Positions 33,220 through 42,733 of a stretch of 64,000 nt of DNA are shown piece by piece. Made by a program: the position numbers and the translations under genes. Positions within the stretch are counted from its first letter, which is position 1. Each line of letters starts with the position of its first letter. The notes under the pieces were generated by a model. That model searched no databases, was not told the origin of the DNA, and saw nothing but the letters and a program-made list of their open reading frames with translations. This DNA is from Herbidospora cretacea (GTDB lineage: Bacteria > Actinomycetota > Actinomycetes > Streptosporangiales > Streptosporangiaceae): the NCBI RefSeq assembly GCF_001570605.1, contig NZ_BBXG01000008.1, positions 234,119-298,118 on the forward strand. Reading direction: 5' to 3'.

Positions 33220-35475
33220 ATGTCCGCACCACCTTCGGCGCTCGCCACGCGCTCCGAGGTCACGCTGTCGATCGGTGGCATGACCTGCGGCTCCTGCTCG
33301 GCCCGCATCGAACGCAAGCTCAACCGCATCGAAGGCGTACGGGCCGAGGTCAACCTCGCCGTCGAGGAGGCCCACGTCGAGTACGACTCCACTGTCTCGG
33401 TGGAGGAACTGATCGCGGTGGTGGAGGGGCTGGGCTACACCGCCTCTTTGCCGATAGCCGAAGAACCTGACGAGCCGAACGCCGAGACGGAATTGCCAGA
33501 GGACCAGCGGCTCGCCACGCTCCGGCAGAGACTTCTGATCACAACGGCACTGACCGTGCCGATCGTCGCCATGGCGATGATCACCCCGCTCCAGTTCACC
33601 TACTGGCAGTGGCTGTCGCTCACCCTGGCGGCTCCGGTCGCCACGTGGGGAGCGTGGCCGTTCCACGTGGCGGCCTGGAAGAATCTCCGCCACGGCTCCG
33701 CCACGATGGACACGTTGATCTCCCTGGGCGTGATCGCGTCCTTCGGGTGGTCGGTGTACGCCCTGTTCCTCGGCTACGCGGGCCTGCCCGGCATGCAGAT
33801 GCCGTTCGTGATGCGGCCGGTCGCCGGAGAAGGACTGCACCACATCTACCTCGAGGTCGCCGCCAGCCTCACCGTGTTCATCCTCACGGGACGCTACCTC
33901 GAGCACCGCTCCAAGCGTCGAGCCGGAGCCGCGCTGCGCGCCCTGCTCGAACTCGGAGCCAAGGACGTGGCGGTCCAGCGGAACGGCCGCGAGGTCCGCA
34001 TCCCCATCGGGCAACTCGCCGTCGGCGACCTGTTCGTCGTGCGCCCGGGAGAGAAGGTCGCCACTGACGGCGTCGTCGTGGACGGCACCTCGGCGGTGGA
34101 CCAGTCCATGCTCACGGGCGAGAGCGTCCCGGTCGAGGTGGGCCCCGAGGACAAGGTCGTCGGAGCCACGGTCAACACCAGCGGACGGCTGATCGTGCGG
34201 GCCACCAGGGTCGGGGCCGACACCCAGCTCGCGCAGATGAGCAGGCTGGTCACCGAGGCGCAGGCCGGCAAGGCCCCGGTGCAGCGACTCGCCGACCGGG
34301 TCGCCGCCGTCTTCGTGCCCGTCGTGGTGGGGATCGCGCTGGCGACCTTCGGTTTCTGGCTCGGGAACGGCCTGGACGCCGCAGGAGCTCTGACAGCCGC
34401 GGTGTCCGTGCTGGTCGTCGCGTGCCCGTGCGCGCTCGGGCTGGCCACTCCGACCGCGCTGCTGGTGGGTACGGGGCGCGGCGCTCAGATTGGAATTCTC
34501 ATTCGCGGGCCGGAGGTCCTGGAGTCGACGCGCCGCATCGACACGATCGTCCTGGACAAGACCGGAACGGTCACCACGGGCGTCATGCGGGTCACCGATG
34601 TCATCGCCGGTGAAGCGGAGAGCACCGACGACGTGTTACGCCGCGCGGGAGCGCTGGAGAACGCCTCCGAGCATCCCATCGCCAAGGCGATCGTCGCCGC
34701 GGCCCACGACAAGCTCGGAACGCTTCCTGAGGTCTCCACGTTCGAGGGCACCGCAGGTCTCGGAGTCAGCGGTGAGGTCGAGGGTGTACAGGTCACGGTC
34801 GGCCGCACCGAATTGCCCGTACCGGACGATCTCGAACGAGCCTTCGCCGATGCCGAGAGCCGTGGGCGGACGGCGGTCACCGTCGGCTGGGACGGGCGGA
34901 TCCGCGGCGTCATCGCCGTCGCCGACACCGTCAAACCGACCAGCGCCGACGGTGTCGCCAGGATGCGCGAGCTGGGTCTCGCGCCCGTGCTGCTCACTGG
35001 TGACAACGACCGGGCGGCCCAGGCGATCGCCGGGCAGGTCGGCATCACCGACGTCGAGTCAGGGGTGCTGCCGAGCGGCAAGGTCGACGTGATCAAACGC
35101 CTTCAGCAGGAAGGTCACGTCGTCGCGATGGTCGGCGACGGCGTCAACGACGCGGCCGCCCTTGCCCAGGCGGACCTGGGCATCGCGATGGGCACCGGGA
35201 CGGACGCCGCCATCGAGGCAGGCGACATCACCCTGGTCCGGGGCGACCTGCGGGCCGTGGGCGACGCCGTACGGCTGTCCCGCCGCACCCTGTCGACGAT
35301 CAAGGGCAACCTGTTCTGGGCCTTCGCCTACAACCTCGCCGCGCTTCCGCTGGCCGTCATCGGCGTGCTCAACCCGATGATCGCCGGTGCCGCGATGGCC
35401 GCCTCCAGTGTGTTCGTCCTCAGCAACAGCCTCCGCCTGCGCCGCTTCCAGGAGAGCGCCGGGAGCGAGAGATGA
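33220..35475 (+). CDS. Cu(I)-type P1B ATPase
   Basis: A 751-residue heavy-metal ATPase starting at ATG 33220 after GGAGAGGGA; longer frames are shadow. One N-terminal HMA domain ([15 protein letters not shown]), eight predicted helices, the membrane metal site [10 protein letters not shown], phosphorylation site [15 protein letters not shown] and GDGVND. The last helices carry [11 protein letters not shown] and [12 protein letters not shown], the YN and MxxSS pattern of Cu(I) pumps rather than Zn/Cd ones. Beside HMA, micropeptide and YtkA-like genes it forms a copper-handling subset inside the arsenic island. Its relation to arsenic chemistry is open. Confidence 0.9.
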   Translation: MSAPPSALATRSEVTLSIGGMTCGSCSARIERKLNRIEGVRAEVNLAVEEAHVEYDSTVSVEELIAVVEGLGYTASLPIAEEPDEPNAETELPEDQRLATLRQRLLITTALTVPIVAMAMITPLQFTYWQWLSLTLAAPVATWGAWPFHVAAWKNLRHGSATMDTLISLGVIASFGWSVYALFLGYAGLPGMQMPFVMRPVAGEGLHHIYLEVAASLTVFILTGRYLEHRSKRRAGAALRALLELGAKDVAVQRNGREVRIPIGQLAVGDLFVVRPGEKVATDGVVVDGTSAVDQSMLTGESVPVEVGPEDKVVGATVNTSGRLIVRATRVGADTQLAQMSRLVTEAQAGKAPVQRLADRVAAVFVPVVVGIALATFGFWLGNGLDAAGALTAAVSVLVVACPCALGLATPTALLVGTGRGAQIGILIRGPEVLESTRRIDTIVLDKTGTVTTGVMRVTDVIAGEAESTDDVLRRAGALENASEHPIAKAIVAAAHDKLGTLPEVSTFEGTAGLGVSGEVEGVQVTVGRTELPVPDDLERAFADAESRGRTAVTVGWDGRIRGVIAVADTVKPTSADGVARMRELGLAPVLLTGDNDRAAQAIAGQVGITDVESGVLPSGKVDVIKRLQQEGHVVAMVGDGVNDAAALAQADLGIAMGTGTDAAIEAGDITLVRGDLRAVGDAVRLSRRTLSTIKGNLFWAFAYNLAALPLAVIGVLNPMIAGAAMAASSVFVLSNSLRLRRFQESAGSER

Positions 35476-35795
35476 ACCCCTTGGCGCGGGAACCGCTGGC
35501 CGTCGAGGAGGCGAAGTCCTTCGCCCAGGTCTTCAAAGCGCTCGGAGATCCGGTACGGCTACGCCTCCTTTCGGTGATCGCCTCTCACCCCAACGGCGAG
35601 GTCTGCGTCTGCGACATGTCCGAGGACTTCGACCTGTCGTCGCCGACGATCTCCTACCACCTGAAGGCCCTCCGGGCCGCCGACCTCATCGACGCCGAAA
35701 GACGGGGCACGTGGGTGTACTACCGCGTGCAGCCGCAGATGCTGAGCTCGCTGTGCAGACTGCTCAACGTCCCGGAGGACGTGGGAGCCCGATGA
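35472..35795 (+). CDS. arsR: ArsR family regulator (copy 3)
   Basis: A 107-residue repressor: [31 protein letters not shown] as metal site, recognition helix [17 protein letters not shown] and wing [10 protein letters not shown]. It lacks the N-terminal Cys pair of copies 1 and 4, so it resembles the plasmid-type ArsR that binds with the CVCD cysteines. It overlaps the ATPase stop (ATGA) and the next gene's start (ATGA), so it is embedded in the biosynthetic operon rather than having its own promoter. Confidence 0.92.
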   Translation: MNPLAREPLAVEEAKSFAQVFKALGDPVRLRLLSVIASHPNGEVCVCDMSEDFDLSSPTISYHLKALRAADLIDAERRGTWVYYRVQPQMLSSLCRLLNVPEDVGAR

Positions 35796-36724
35796 TCAAG
35801 AAGACCGTCCTCGGTGTGCCGATGGCCCTCGTCGACGTCGACGAGGCGCTCAGCGGGGCCTGGAAGGATCTGGTCCACGAGGTGGACGTGATCAGGGTGC
35901 AGAAACCCTCGCCTGACGACTGGCTTGCCCTGGCCGCCTGCGGTTTCCTGCCCAAACCGCAGGTCGTCACCTGGCGGGCGGCCGCGCTGGGAAGCGAGGA
36001 GGAGTTCCTCGCCCGCCTGGCCCGCCGGGACCGGCAGAACGTCGCGGCGGCCCGTCGTCGAGGTGAGGCCGCGGGTCTGCGCTTCGACGTCCGGCCCGTC
36101 ACCCCCGGGCTGATGGACGTCTTCGTCCCCATGTACGAGCGCCAGGTCGCCGGCATGCGTCACGGATGGCCCGTGGCCACCCGTCATCGTGACCACATCT
36201 TGTCCTCCGGCGACAGGTACTTCGCCGTCTGCGCGTGGGATGGCGAGGAGCTGGCCGCCGCGTGCATCACTCTTTGGTCCCCGGAGGCCGACGAGGTACG
36301 GGCGCGTTTCGTGACGTCGGCGCCCACGCATCGCGGAGGCGAGGTGTCGCGCGTGCTGTACATGCGGCTGATCGAGGAGGCGCGCCACCGGGGCCAGTCG
36401 TGGGTGAGCCTGGGCAGCGACCCGAACCTCTACGGGCACCTCGGCCAGCCAGGGTTGTTCAGCTTCAAGAGCCGCCTGGGGTTCGACGCGCTGCCTTCCC
36501 ACGAAGTGGACGGGTCCGCGCCCTCGGAGCAGGCCGACAGGATCGTGGGCCTGCGCGCCCTCTCCGACCCGTCCTTCGTCCTCGCCTACCCGGTGGACAC
36601 GGACGGCCGGCCGCGACGCGGACCGGACCTGCGGCTGGAGATGTACAGCGGTCGCGCGGACCTGGATGTGCGGCCCTACGCGACCGCTCGTGTGACCGGT
36701 GTCCGGGTGAACACGGTCGGCTGA
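35792..36724 (+). CDS. Second FemX/BioF2-like GNAT acyltransferase
   Basis: A 310-residue protein starting at ATG 35792 in the arsR stop. Second-half GNAT motifs: YFAVCAWDGEELAAACITLW, RVLYMRLIEEARHRGQSWV and LGSDPNLYGHLGQPGLFSFK. Residues RDRQNVAAARRRGEAAGL form the connecting basic helix typical of FemAB-like folds. It has no Cys-Cys tail. A role in amide formation on the arsenical, or N-acetyl self-protection, is plausible. Its end touches the convergent molybdoenzyme gene (adjacent stops). Confidence 0.75.
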   Translation: MIKKTVLGVPMALVDVDEALSGAWKDLVHEVDVIRVQKPSPDDWLALAACGFLPKPQVVTWRAAALGSEEEFLARLARRDRQNVAAARRRGEAAGLRFDVRPVTPGLMDVFVPMYERQVAGMRHGWPVATRHRDHILSSGDRYFAVCAWDGEELAAACITLWSPEADEVRARFVTSAPTHRGGEVSRVLYMRLIEEARHRGQSWVSLGSDPNLYGHLGQPGLFSFKSRLGFDALPSHEVDGSAPSEQADRIVGLRALSDPSFVLAYPVDTDGRPRRGPDLRLEMYSGRADLDVRPYATARVTGVRVNTVG

Positions 36725-39247
36725 CTACGCCTTGGACACCCGGCACGCGAAGCACTTGTACGCCTGCTGGCCGGACAGGTTGTCGTACAGACGGTCGTCG
36801 ATGAGGGTGTTCGCCGCCTCGTAGCGCGGGTCGTCGTAGAGATCGCCGACCTGCTGGGCGGGTCCGAAGGTGTTCGGCAGATAGATGGTGTCGGTGCGGA
36901 TGCCCTCGTCCAGCAGGGCGGTTCCGGTCACCGACCCGCGCGGGCTCTCGACGACGACGTCGTCCCCGTCGGCGATGCCCAGACCTCGGGCCGTGTCAGG
37001 GTGGATCTGCACCAGCCGCACTCCGTTGAGCCGCTTGCCGGTGGGGGTCCAGTGCGTCACCGACGCGAAGTGGACCACGCTGGGCCGTCCGGTCATCCCC
37101 ATCAGCGGGAACCGGCGGTGCACGGCACCGGATCCCGGGACACCCAGGCGCACCGGATGGGTGAGCGCGTGGGGATTGATCGGGTTGGCGATGTAGCGGT
37201 CGTCATAGGCGATCGTGGGGTGCGCGCCGGTGACCTCGGGGTGGGTGTAGAACGACGGCAGTGCGTGATGACCACTGGGCGCCAGTCGTTGCTCCAGGTC
37301 GGGCGTGTAGATCTCGATCTTGCCGCTGGCGGTGAGGAATCGCTTCCCGCGGTGTCCCAGTGATTCGGCCGCCTGGTACCAGCTCGGGTGATCCAGGTAG
37401 AGCGTGCTCACTCCGGGGTGGTCCGGAGTGGGGCACGGCCACTTCAACGGCTCCGTCCGGGCTTTGAGTCGCTCGCGGGTCATGCCCCCCATGCCGGGTG
37501 TGTTCGCGACGAAGGTGTCCCACAGCTTGCCGTAGTCACGCCACGACTTCGAGAAGGCGTCCGTCCAGTAGGAACTGGGACGCCGCCTGTCATTGCGAGC
37601 GAGCGCGTAGGCAAGGTCGACCCAGATCTCCGTGTCGGAGCGCACCTGGCCGACGCGTTCGACGGCTGCTTCCTGCCAGCGGATCGCCCGGTCGTCGCGG
37701 CGCATGTACACGCCTTCGAATTCAAGGCCGCTGGTGACGGGCAGGATGATGTCGGCGTAGTAGGCGGCCTCTTCCATGAACAGGCCGGTGTAGACGTAGA
37801 AGTCGAGCTTCTCGAAGGCCTCCCGCACCCGCTTGGTGTTGGCCGAGCTGACCAGCGGGTTCCCCTCGGTCATCACGGCCTTGAGCCGGTACGGCTTGCC
37901 GGTGAGGATCGACTCGGCGAAGGTGTCCGGCCCGACGGGCAGCGCCGGGCCGCGCTCGGGCGGAGTCACCTTCAAAGGCGGCAGGTTGAGGCCTCCCGGC
38001 CAGGTGTTGTGCATGAAGTTGCATCCACCGCCCGGCACTCCGATGTTGCCGGTCACGGCCGCCAGCATGGCCAACGTCCGATAGGTGTCGAACGCCCCGA
38101 GCTGGTGGGAGATCCCGGCGTTGCAGAAGATCGCGGCCGGTCGGGCCGTGGCGTAGTCGACCGCCAGCCGGCGGATCGTGCTCGCCGGAACGCCGGTGAT
38201 CCCGGCAGCCCAGTCCGGCGTGTAGCCCTTCTGCACCAGATGGGCACGGAGCTCGTCGAAGCCGAGCACCCACTTCTCGACGAAGGCCTTGTCGTGGCGG
38301 TCGGTCGTGATGATGTGGTGCAGCATCCCCAGAACGAGGGCGAAGTCGGTGTGCGGCTTCGGAGCGACCCAGGTGTCCGCGACCTCCGAGGTAGGTGTGC
38401 TCCGGGGGTCCACCACCACGAGGCGTGCGCCCGTACGTTTCCGTTCGCGGAGCAGGTGCGCGAAGGTCACCGGGTGGGTCTCGGCCTGGTTGGTGCCGAG
38501 GAAGAGGAAGAACTTCGCCGCCCCGAGGTCCTCCTTGCCGGTCGCACCGTCGACGCCGTAACCGTTGGTGAAGTTGCCCAGCCCGAACGTGGTGGCCAGG
38601 GCGTTGCCTCCGGCGTCGTTGCAGACCGGGCCGACATCGGTGTCGTTGGGGCTGCCGAGAAGAGCGAACACTCGGCCGGCCAGCGAGCCCGTGCCTCTGG
38701 GCAGCCGTCCACTGGTGCGGTTCGCGATGGCCCTGGCCTCACCCGCGTCGCGCAGCGCCAGCCAGCGGCGCGCGATCGTGTCCAGCGCGTCGTCCCAGGA
38801 GACAGGCTCGAACCGGCTCTTCGGGTCGCCCTTGCGGCCCGAGACGCGGCGAAGCGGAGTGGTCAGGCGCAACGGGTTGTAGACGAGTTCGGTCATCATC
38901 CCGGCCTTGACGCACAGGTTGCCGTCCTGGACCGGGTCCTTCTCTTCACCGCGGATCTCCAGAACCCGGCCGAGTCTCGTGGCGACCTTGATGCGGCAGT
39001 TGCTGTTGCAGAACTGACAGGCGCCGTCGGCCACCCGGTCCGGAGTCAGCGCCGCCGAGCCGACCGTGAAGTCCGGCATGGACGACCCGACGACCACGTC
39101 TGCCGGAGGAGCAGCCGCGAACGCGGACTGAGCCGCCGGCGGGACGATTCCTACGACGCCGCCGGCGGCACCGGCGACCACCGCACCGCGCAGAAGCCCG
39201 CGCCGTGTGATGCCGTCGCTGTCCTGGGCACGGGTTTCCTGATCCAT
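36725..39247 (-). CDS. Tat-exported molybdopterin oxidoreductase (DMSO-reductase superfamily)
   Basis: An 840-residue catalytic subunit starting at ATG 39247 behind AAGGAGCT. A Tat signal (TRRGLLRGAVVAGAAGG) is followed by a 4Fe-4S site (CQFCNSNC, then NLCVKAG), and a Cys in DVGPVCNDAGG sits where a Mo ligand is found in polysulfide/thiosulfate/arsenate-type reductases. No electron-transfer or membrane-anchor subunit is adjacent, so the partner is unknown. In an arsenic island, extracytoplasmic arsenate/arsenite or arsonate redox chemistry is the natural guess; general nitrate or sulfur-compound reduction cannot be excluded. Confidence 0.85.
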   Translation of the reverse strand: MDQETRAQDSDGITRRGLLRGAVVAGAAGGVVGIVPPAAQSAFAAAPPADVVVGSSMPDFTVGSAALTPDRVADGACQFCNSNCRIKVATRLGRVLEIRGEEKDPVQDGNLCVKAGMMTELVYNPLRLTTPLRRVSGRKGDPKSRFEPVSWDDALDTIARRWLALRDAGEARAIANRTSGRLPRGTGSLAGRVFALLGSPNDTDVGPVCNDAGGNALATTFGLGNFTNGYGVDGATGKEDLGAAKFFLFLGTNQAETHPVTFAHLLRERKRTGARLVVVDPRSTPTSEVADTWVAPKPHTDFALVLGMLHHIITTDRHDKAFVEKWVLGFDELRAHLVQKGYTPDWAAGITGVPASTIRRLAVDYATARPAAIFCNAGISHQLGAFDTYRTLAMLAAVTGNIGVPGGGCNFMHNTWPGGLNLPPLKVTPPERGPALPVGPDTFAESILTGKPYRLKAVMTEGNPLVSSANTKRVREAFEKLDFYVYTGLFMEEAAYYADIILPVTSGLEFEGVYMRRDDRAIRWQEAAVERVGQVRSDTEIWVDLAYALARNDRRRPSSYWTDAFSKSWRDYGKLWDTFVANTPGMGGMTRERLKARTEPLKWPCPTPDHPGVSTLYLDHPSWYQAAESLGHRGKRFLTASGKIEIYTPDLEQRLAPSGHHALPSFYTHPEVTGAHPTIAYDDRYIANPINPHALTHPVRLGVPGSGAVHRRFPLMGMTGRPSVVHFASVTHWTPTGKRLNGVRLVQIHPDTARGLGIADGDDVVVESPRGSVTGTALLDEGIRTDTIYLPNTFGPAQQVGDLYDDPRYEAANTLIDDRLYDNLSGQQAYKCFACRVSKA

Positions 39248-39429
39248 CGGCGGGAGCTCCTTACGCGGGTTCCAGCGTTCAGATGAGCCAGGTGCGCCGG
39301 CCGCAGCCTGAACTCCACTAGGGATCACTGAGGGGTCACCGCATTGATCTCACGCCGGATTCGCCCGGCGAAAGCGATCGTCACGGCAGCAACCTGCCCG
39401 GCACCTTGGTGCCACGGCCGACCAGCAGA

Positions 39430-39505
39430 ATAGATGAACGTCTATCTTGACAGGCTTCTAATCAAGGGCGAAGCTGGTATTACTTAGACAGTCTTCTAAC
39501 CAAGG
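39430..39505 (+). promoter_or_regulatory. Cluster of three ArsR-type boxes before the flavoprotein gene
   Basis: ATAGA-N6-TCTAT at 39430-39445, then two imperfect direct repeats 37 bp apart: TTGACAGGCTTCTAATCAAG (39447-39466) and TTAGACAGTCTTCTAACCAAG (39484-39504). The last also reads TTAGA-N6-TCTAA and abuts the ribosome site, so a bound repressor would block initiation. Confidence 0.65.
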
Positions 39506-39513
39506 TGGGCATC

Positions 39514-40866
39514 ATGAGCGCATCCGCCAACCCCGGCAACCTTCCTGTAGCCGTCATCGGCGCCGGTCCCGTCGGGCTGGCCGCTGCGGCACACCTGGCC
39601 GAACGCGACATCGACTTCGTCGTTCTCGAGAGCGGCCCGAAGGTCGGTTCCTCAGTCGCGAAGTGGGGCCACGTCCGGGTCTTCAGCCCCTGGCGCTACA
39701 ACATCGACACCGCCGCCCGGCGCCTGCTGGAAGCCGACGGCTGGACGGCGCCCGACGACGACTGGCTCCCGACCGGCGCGGAGATCGTCGAGAACTACCT
39801 CGCCCCGCTCGGCAAGCTCTTCGCGGATCGCGTCCAGGTCGACGCCACGGTCACCGCGATCAGCAGACTCGGCTACGACAAGGTCCGCACCGACGGCCGA
39901 GAGCGGGCCCCCTTCGTCCTGCGCCTGTCGGACGGCCGGGAGATCCAGGCACGCGCGGTCATCGACGCCTCGGGGACGTACACCAGCCCGAACGTCCTCG
40001 GCGCGAGCGGCCTGCGCGCTTTCGGCGAGGAGACCGTCACCGAACTCATCGACCACGCCCTCCCCGACGTCCTCGGCGACGACCGTGACCACTACGAGGG
40101 CCGCCACACCCTGGTCATCGGCGCCGGCCACTCGGCCGCGACCACCCTCCTGGCCCTGGCCCAGCTCGACGACACCCCCATCACCTGGGCCATCCGCGCC
40201 GGAAACGCCAACCGCACCTACGGCGGCGGCGCGGCCGACGCGCTGCCCGCCCGGGGCGCTCTCGGCACCCGCGTGCACGACCTGGTCACCTCGGGCCGCA
40301 TCCGGCTCGTGACGGGCTTCTTCACCCACCGGGTCAGCGCCCACGCCGACGGGGTGGAGGTCACCAGCCGTGACCCGCTGGGCGATGAGCAGTCCATCGT
40401 GGCCGAGCGCATCGTCAGCGCCACCGGCTACCGCCCCGACCACTCGATCGCCGAAGAGCTGCGCCTGGACCTCGACCCCATCCTCGGCAGCACCCGCGCT
40501 CTCGCGCCGCTGATCGACCCCAACGCCCACTCCTGCGGCACCGTCCCCGCTCACGGCGTCGACGAGCTCACCCACCCCGAAGCGGGCTACTACGCGGTCG
40601 GCGTCAAGAGCTATGGCCGCGCCCCGACGTTCCTGATGGCCACCGGCTACGAGCAGGTGCGCTCAGTGGTGGCCGCCATCGCCGGTGACTGGGAGGCGGC
40701 CCGCTCGGTCGAGCTCGACCTGCCGGAGACGGGGGTCTGCTCGTCCAACCTCGCCGAGGCCCAGGAGCAGCGCGTCGGCCTGGCCACCGGGGTGAGCGGC
40801 GGTCTTCTCGGCACACCCCTCGCGCTCGCCGCCACCCCTTCCGACGGCGGCGGCTGCTGCGGCTGA
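39514..40866 (+). CDS. Flavin-dependent oxidoreductase (ArsO-like) ending in GGCCG
   Basis: A 450-residue two-dinucleotide-binding flavoprotein. ATG 39514 is preferred over GTG 39505 because AAGGTGG sits at proper spacing. FAD site AVIGAGPVGLAAAAHL, NADPH site LVIGAGHSAATTLLAL and the SATGYRPD region match flavin monooxygenase/ArsO-type proteins of ars operons. A CC-containing end (DGGGCCG) repeats the island's Cys tail theme. Related genes are proposed to oxidise or otherwise handle arsenicals. A near-identical C-terminal fragment lies at 13361-13501. Confidence 0.85.
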   Translation: MSASANPGNLPVAVIGAGPVGLAAAAHLAERDIDFVVLESGPKVGSSVAKWGHVRVFSPWRYNIDTAARRLLEADGWTAPDDDWLPTGAEIVENYLAPLGKLFADRVQVDATVTAISRLGYDKVRTDGRERAPFVLRLSDGREIQARAVIDASGTYTSPNVLGASGLRAFGEETVTELIDHALPDVLGDDRDHYEGRHTLVIGAGHSAATTLLALAQLDDTPITWAIRAGNANRTYGGGAADALPARGALGTRVHDLVTSGRIRLVTGFFTHRVSAHADGVEVTSRDPLGDEQSIVAERIVSATGYRPDHSIAEELRLDLDPILGSTRALAPLIDPNAHSCGTVPAHGVDELTHPEAGYYAVGVKSYGRAPTFLMATGYEQVRSVVAAIAGDWEAARSVELDLPETGVCSSNLAEAQEQRVGLATGVSGGLLGTPLALAATPSDGGGCCG

Positions 40867-40877
40867 GGAGGTAGACC

Positions 40878-41144
40878 ATGTCCGAAGGACACCCGACCGC
40901 ACCGCAGCGCGAAGCCCTGCGCCTGATCTGCCAGGCGGAATCCATGTCCACTGTTGACCTGGCCGCCGGGCTGGTCGAAGCGAGACCCGCCGGCACCAAC
41001 CCTGGATATCCGCGGGCGATAGTCCGGATGGCGGGAACTCTCGCGTGGCGACTCCAGGCACAGCACTTCGTGACGGAGACGTCGCAGGGAACCTGGCGAA
41101 CCACGCCGGCGGGCCGGGACCTCATCGGCTGCACCCACACATGA
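40878..41144 (+). CDS. Small uncharacterised protein, possibly winged helix
   Basis: An 88-residue protein with a good ribosome site (GAGGAGG) 11 bp after the flavoprotein stop and an ATGA overlap with the MFS gene. TAPQREALRLICQAESMSTV and HFVTETSQGTWRTTPAGRDL look like a small helix-turn-helix with a wing. It carries two cysteines. Not recognised otherwise. Confidence 0.6.
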   Translation: MSEGHPTAPQREALRLICQAESMSTVDLAAGLVEARPAGTNPGYPRAIVRMAGTLAWRLQAQHFVTETSQGTWRTTPAGRDLIGCTHT

Positions 41145-42352
41145 GTGACGAACCCACGGCCGCCGTCCTCGAAACGGACGGCGGCCTGTCCCTGCGTAAG
41201 GGCTGGACGATCGTCGCCGCGCTGTCGATCACCCAGACCATCGGCTACGGCGCGCTTTACTACGCCTTCTCCGTCCTGCTCATCCCTATGGCCCAGGCTC
41301 TGAACGCCACGACGCCGCAGGTCGCCGGCGCCCTCACCGTCTCCGTTCTGACGGGCGCGCTCTGCGCCCCGCTCGTCGGCCGGGCCCTTGACGTCCGAGG
41401 TGGACGCGGCCTGATGACGACCGGCTCGGCGCTGAGCGCTCTCGCACTGCTGGCCTGGTCGCAGGTGAGCGACCTGCCCCAGCTCTACGCCGTCTTCGTC
41501 CTGCTCGGCGCGGCCTCCGCGATGGTCCTGTACGAACCGGCCTTCGCCATCATCGTCGGATGGTTCGAGGGCTCGGCCCGCGCGAACGCGCTTCTGGCCG
41601 TCACGATCGTGGCCGGGTTCGCCTCCTCGATCTTCCTCCCGCTCACCGGCCTGCTCGTGTCGTCCTTCGACTGGCGGTCGGCCTTGATCATCCTGGCTGT
41701 CCTGTACGGCCTGACCGCCATCCCCCTGCACGCGCTGGTTCTCCGTCGTGGACGCCTCAAGGAAGATCGACCAGCCGAACGAGCCGCGACGACCCGCGAA
41801 GCCGTACGACACCGTCCTTTCTGGCTGCTCGTCATCGCCTTCACCACACACGGCGGGGCGGTCGCCATGATCAGCGTCCTGCTGGTCACCTACCTGATCC
41901 ACCTCGGCCACCAACCGCTGTTCGCGGCCACCGTCGCCGGCCTCCTCGGGGTTCTGTCCGTCACCGGCCGAGTGGTGACCACGGGCCTACGACGACGCTG
42001 GGCCGCGGCACCGATCGCAGGAGTCGTCTTCGCCGTACAGGCGGCGGGAGCGCTGCTCCTACCCGTGGCCGGCCACACCGCCGCCGGAGCGATCGGGTGC
42101 GTGCTGCTGTTCGGCATCGGTTTCGGCGTGGGCACGATCACCCGGCCGCACCTGCTCGCCGAGCGGTACGGCACCACCGGTTACGCGACCCTCTCGGGGC
42201 GGCTCGCCTTCTTCTCCGTCGCGGCCAAGGCCGTCGCTCCGCTGGCCGCCTTCGCCGGGGCCGAGACGGCGGGATACACCGTCATCCTGGTCGTCGTGTC
42301 GGCCCTGTGCGGAATCGCGGCGTTCTCGCTCTTCGGGTACGCGCGACTATAA
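41141..42352 (+). CDS. Major facilitator superfamily transporter
   Basis: A 403-residue permease starting at ATG 41141 within the previous stop. About twelve helices; the A-like motif GRALDVRGGRGLM follows helix 2, and a second-half counterpart GRVVTTGLRRRW follows helix 8. It is related to oxalate/monocarboxylate-type MFS permeases that accompany ArsO genes rather than to ArsJ. Probable export of an organoarsenical or flavoprotein product, from linkage only. Confidence 0.85.
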   Translation: MSDEPTAAVLETDGGLSLRKGWTIVAALSITQTIGYGALYYAFSVLLIPMAQALNATTPQVAGALTVSVLTGALCAPLVGRALDVRGGRGLMTTGSALSALALLAWSQVSDLPQLYAVFVLLGAASAMVLYEPAFAIIVGWFEGSARANALLAVTIVAGFASSIFLPLTGLLVSSFDWRSALIILAVLYGLTAIPLHALVLRRGRLKEDRPAERAATTREAVRHRPFWLLVIAFTTHGGAVAMISVLLVTYLIHLGHQPLFAATVAGLLGVLSVTGRVVTTGLRRRWAAAPIAGVVFAVQAAGALLLPVAGHTAAGAIGCVLLFGIGFGVGTITRPHLLAERYGTTGYATLSGRLAFFSVAAKAVAPLAAFAGAETAGYTVILVVVSALCGIAAFSLFGYARL

Positions 42353-42353
42353 T

Positions 42354-42369
42354 TTCGAACGACATCTAA
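42354..42369 (+). promoter_or_regulatory. ArsR-type box TTCGA-N6-TCTAA
   Basis: TTCGAACGACATCTAA (42354-42369) lies 13 bp before the start codon of arsR copy 4 and overlaps the end of its promoter region. Same 5-N6-5 layout as the other boxes. Confidence 0.5.
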
Positions 42370-42382
42370 GTAGGGAGCCGCC

Positions 42383-42733
42383 ATGACCGCCGTGACGATC
42401 CAGTGTTGTCCGCCGCTCATCCGCGGACCTCTCTCGGAGCAGGACGCCGTCGACCTGGCCGCCCTGCTCAAGGCCGTGGCCGACCCGGTCCGCCTGCGGC
42501 TGCTGTCGATGATCGGCTCCCACGAGGGCGGCGAGGCGTGCGTCTGCGACCTGACCGACGCCTTCGACCTCACCGCCCCCACGATCTCCCACCACCTGAA
42601 GGTCCTGCGCACCGCCGGCCTCATCGACGGCGAACGGCGCGGGACCTGGGTGTACTACCGAGTGATCCCCGAGACGGTGGCCCGGCTGAGCGCGATCTTC
42701 ACGCCGATGGCGGACTCGGTCAGGCAGGCTTAG
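42383..42733 (+). CDS. arsR: ArsR family As(III)-responsive repressor (copy 4)
   Basis: A 116-residue repressor with N-terminal QCC pair, ACVCDLTDAF metal site, recognition helix APTISHHLKVLRTAGLI and wing [10 protein letters not shown]. The stop codon TAG spans the TTA target duplication and the first base of an insertion sequence; the original sequence restores to the same stop, so the protein is not altered by the insertion. Confidence 0.93.
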   Translation: MTAVTIQCCPPLIRGPLSEQDAVDLAALLKAVADPVRLRLLSMIGSHEGGEACVCDLTDAFDLTAPTISHHLKVLRTAGLIDGERRGTWVYYRVIPETVARLSAIFTPMADSVRQA

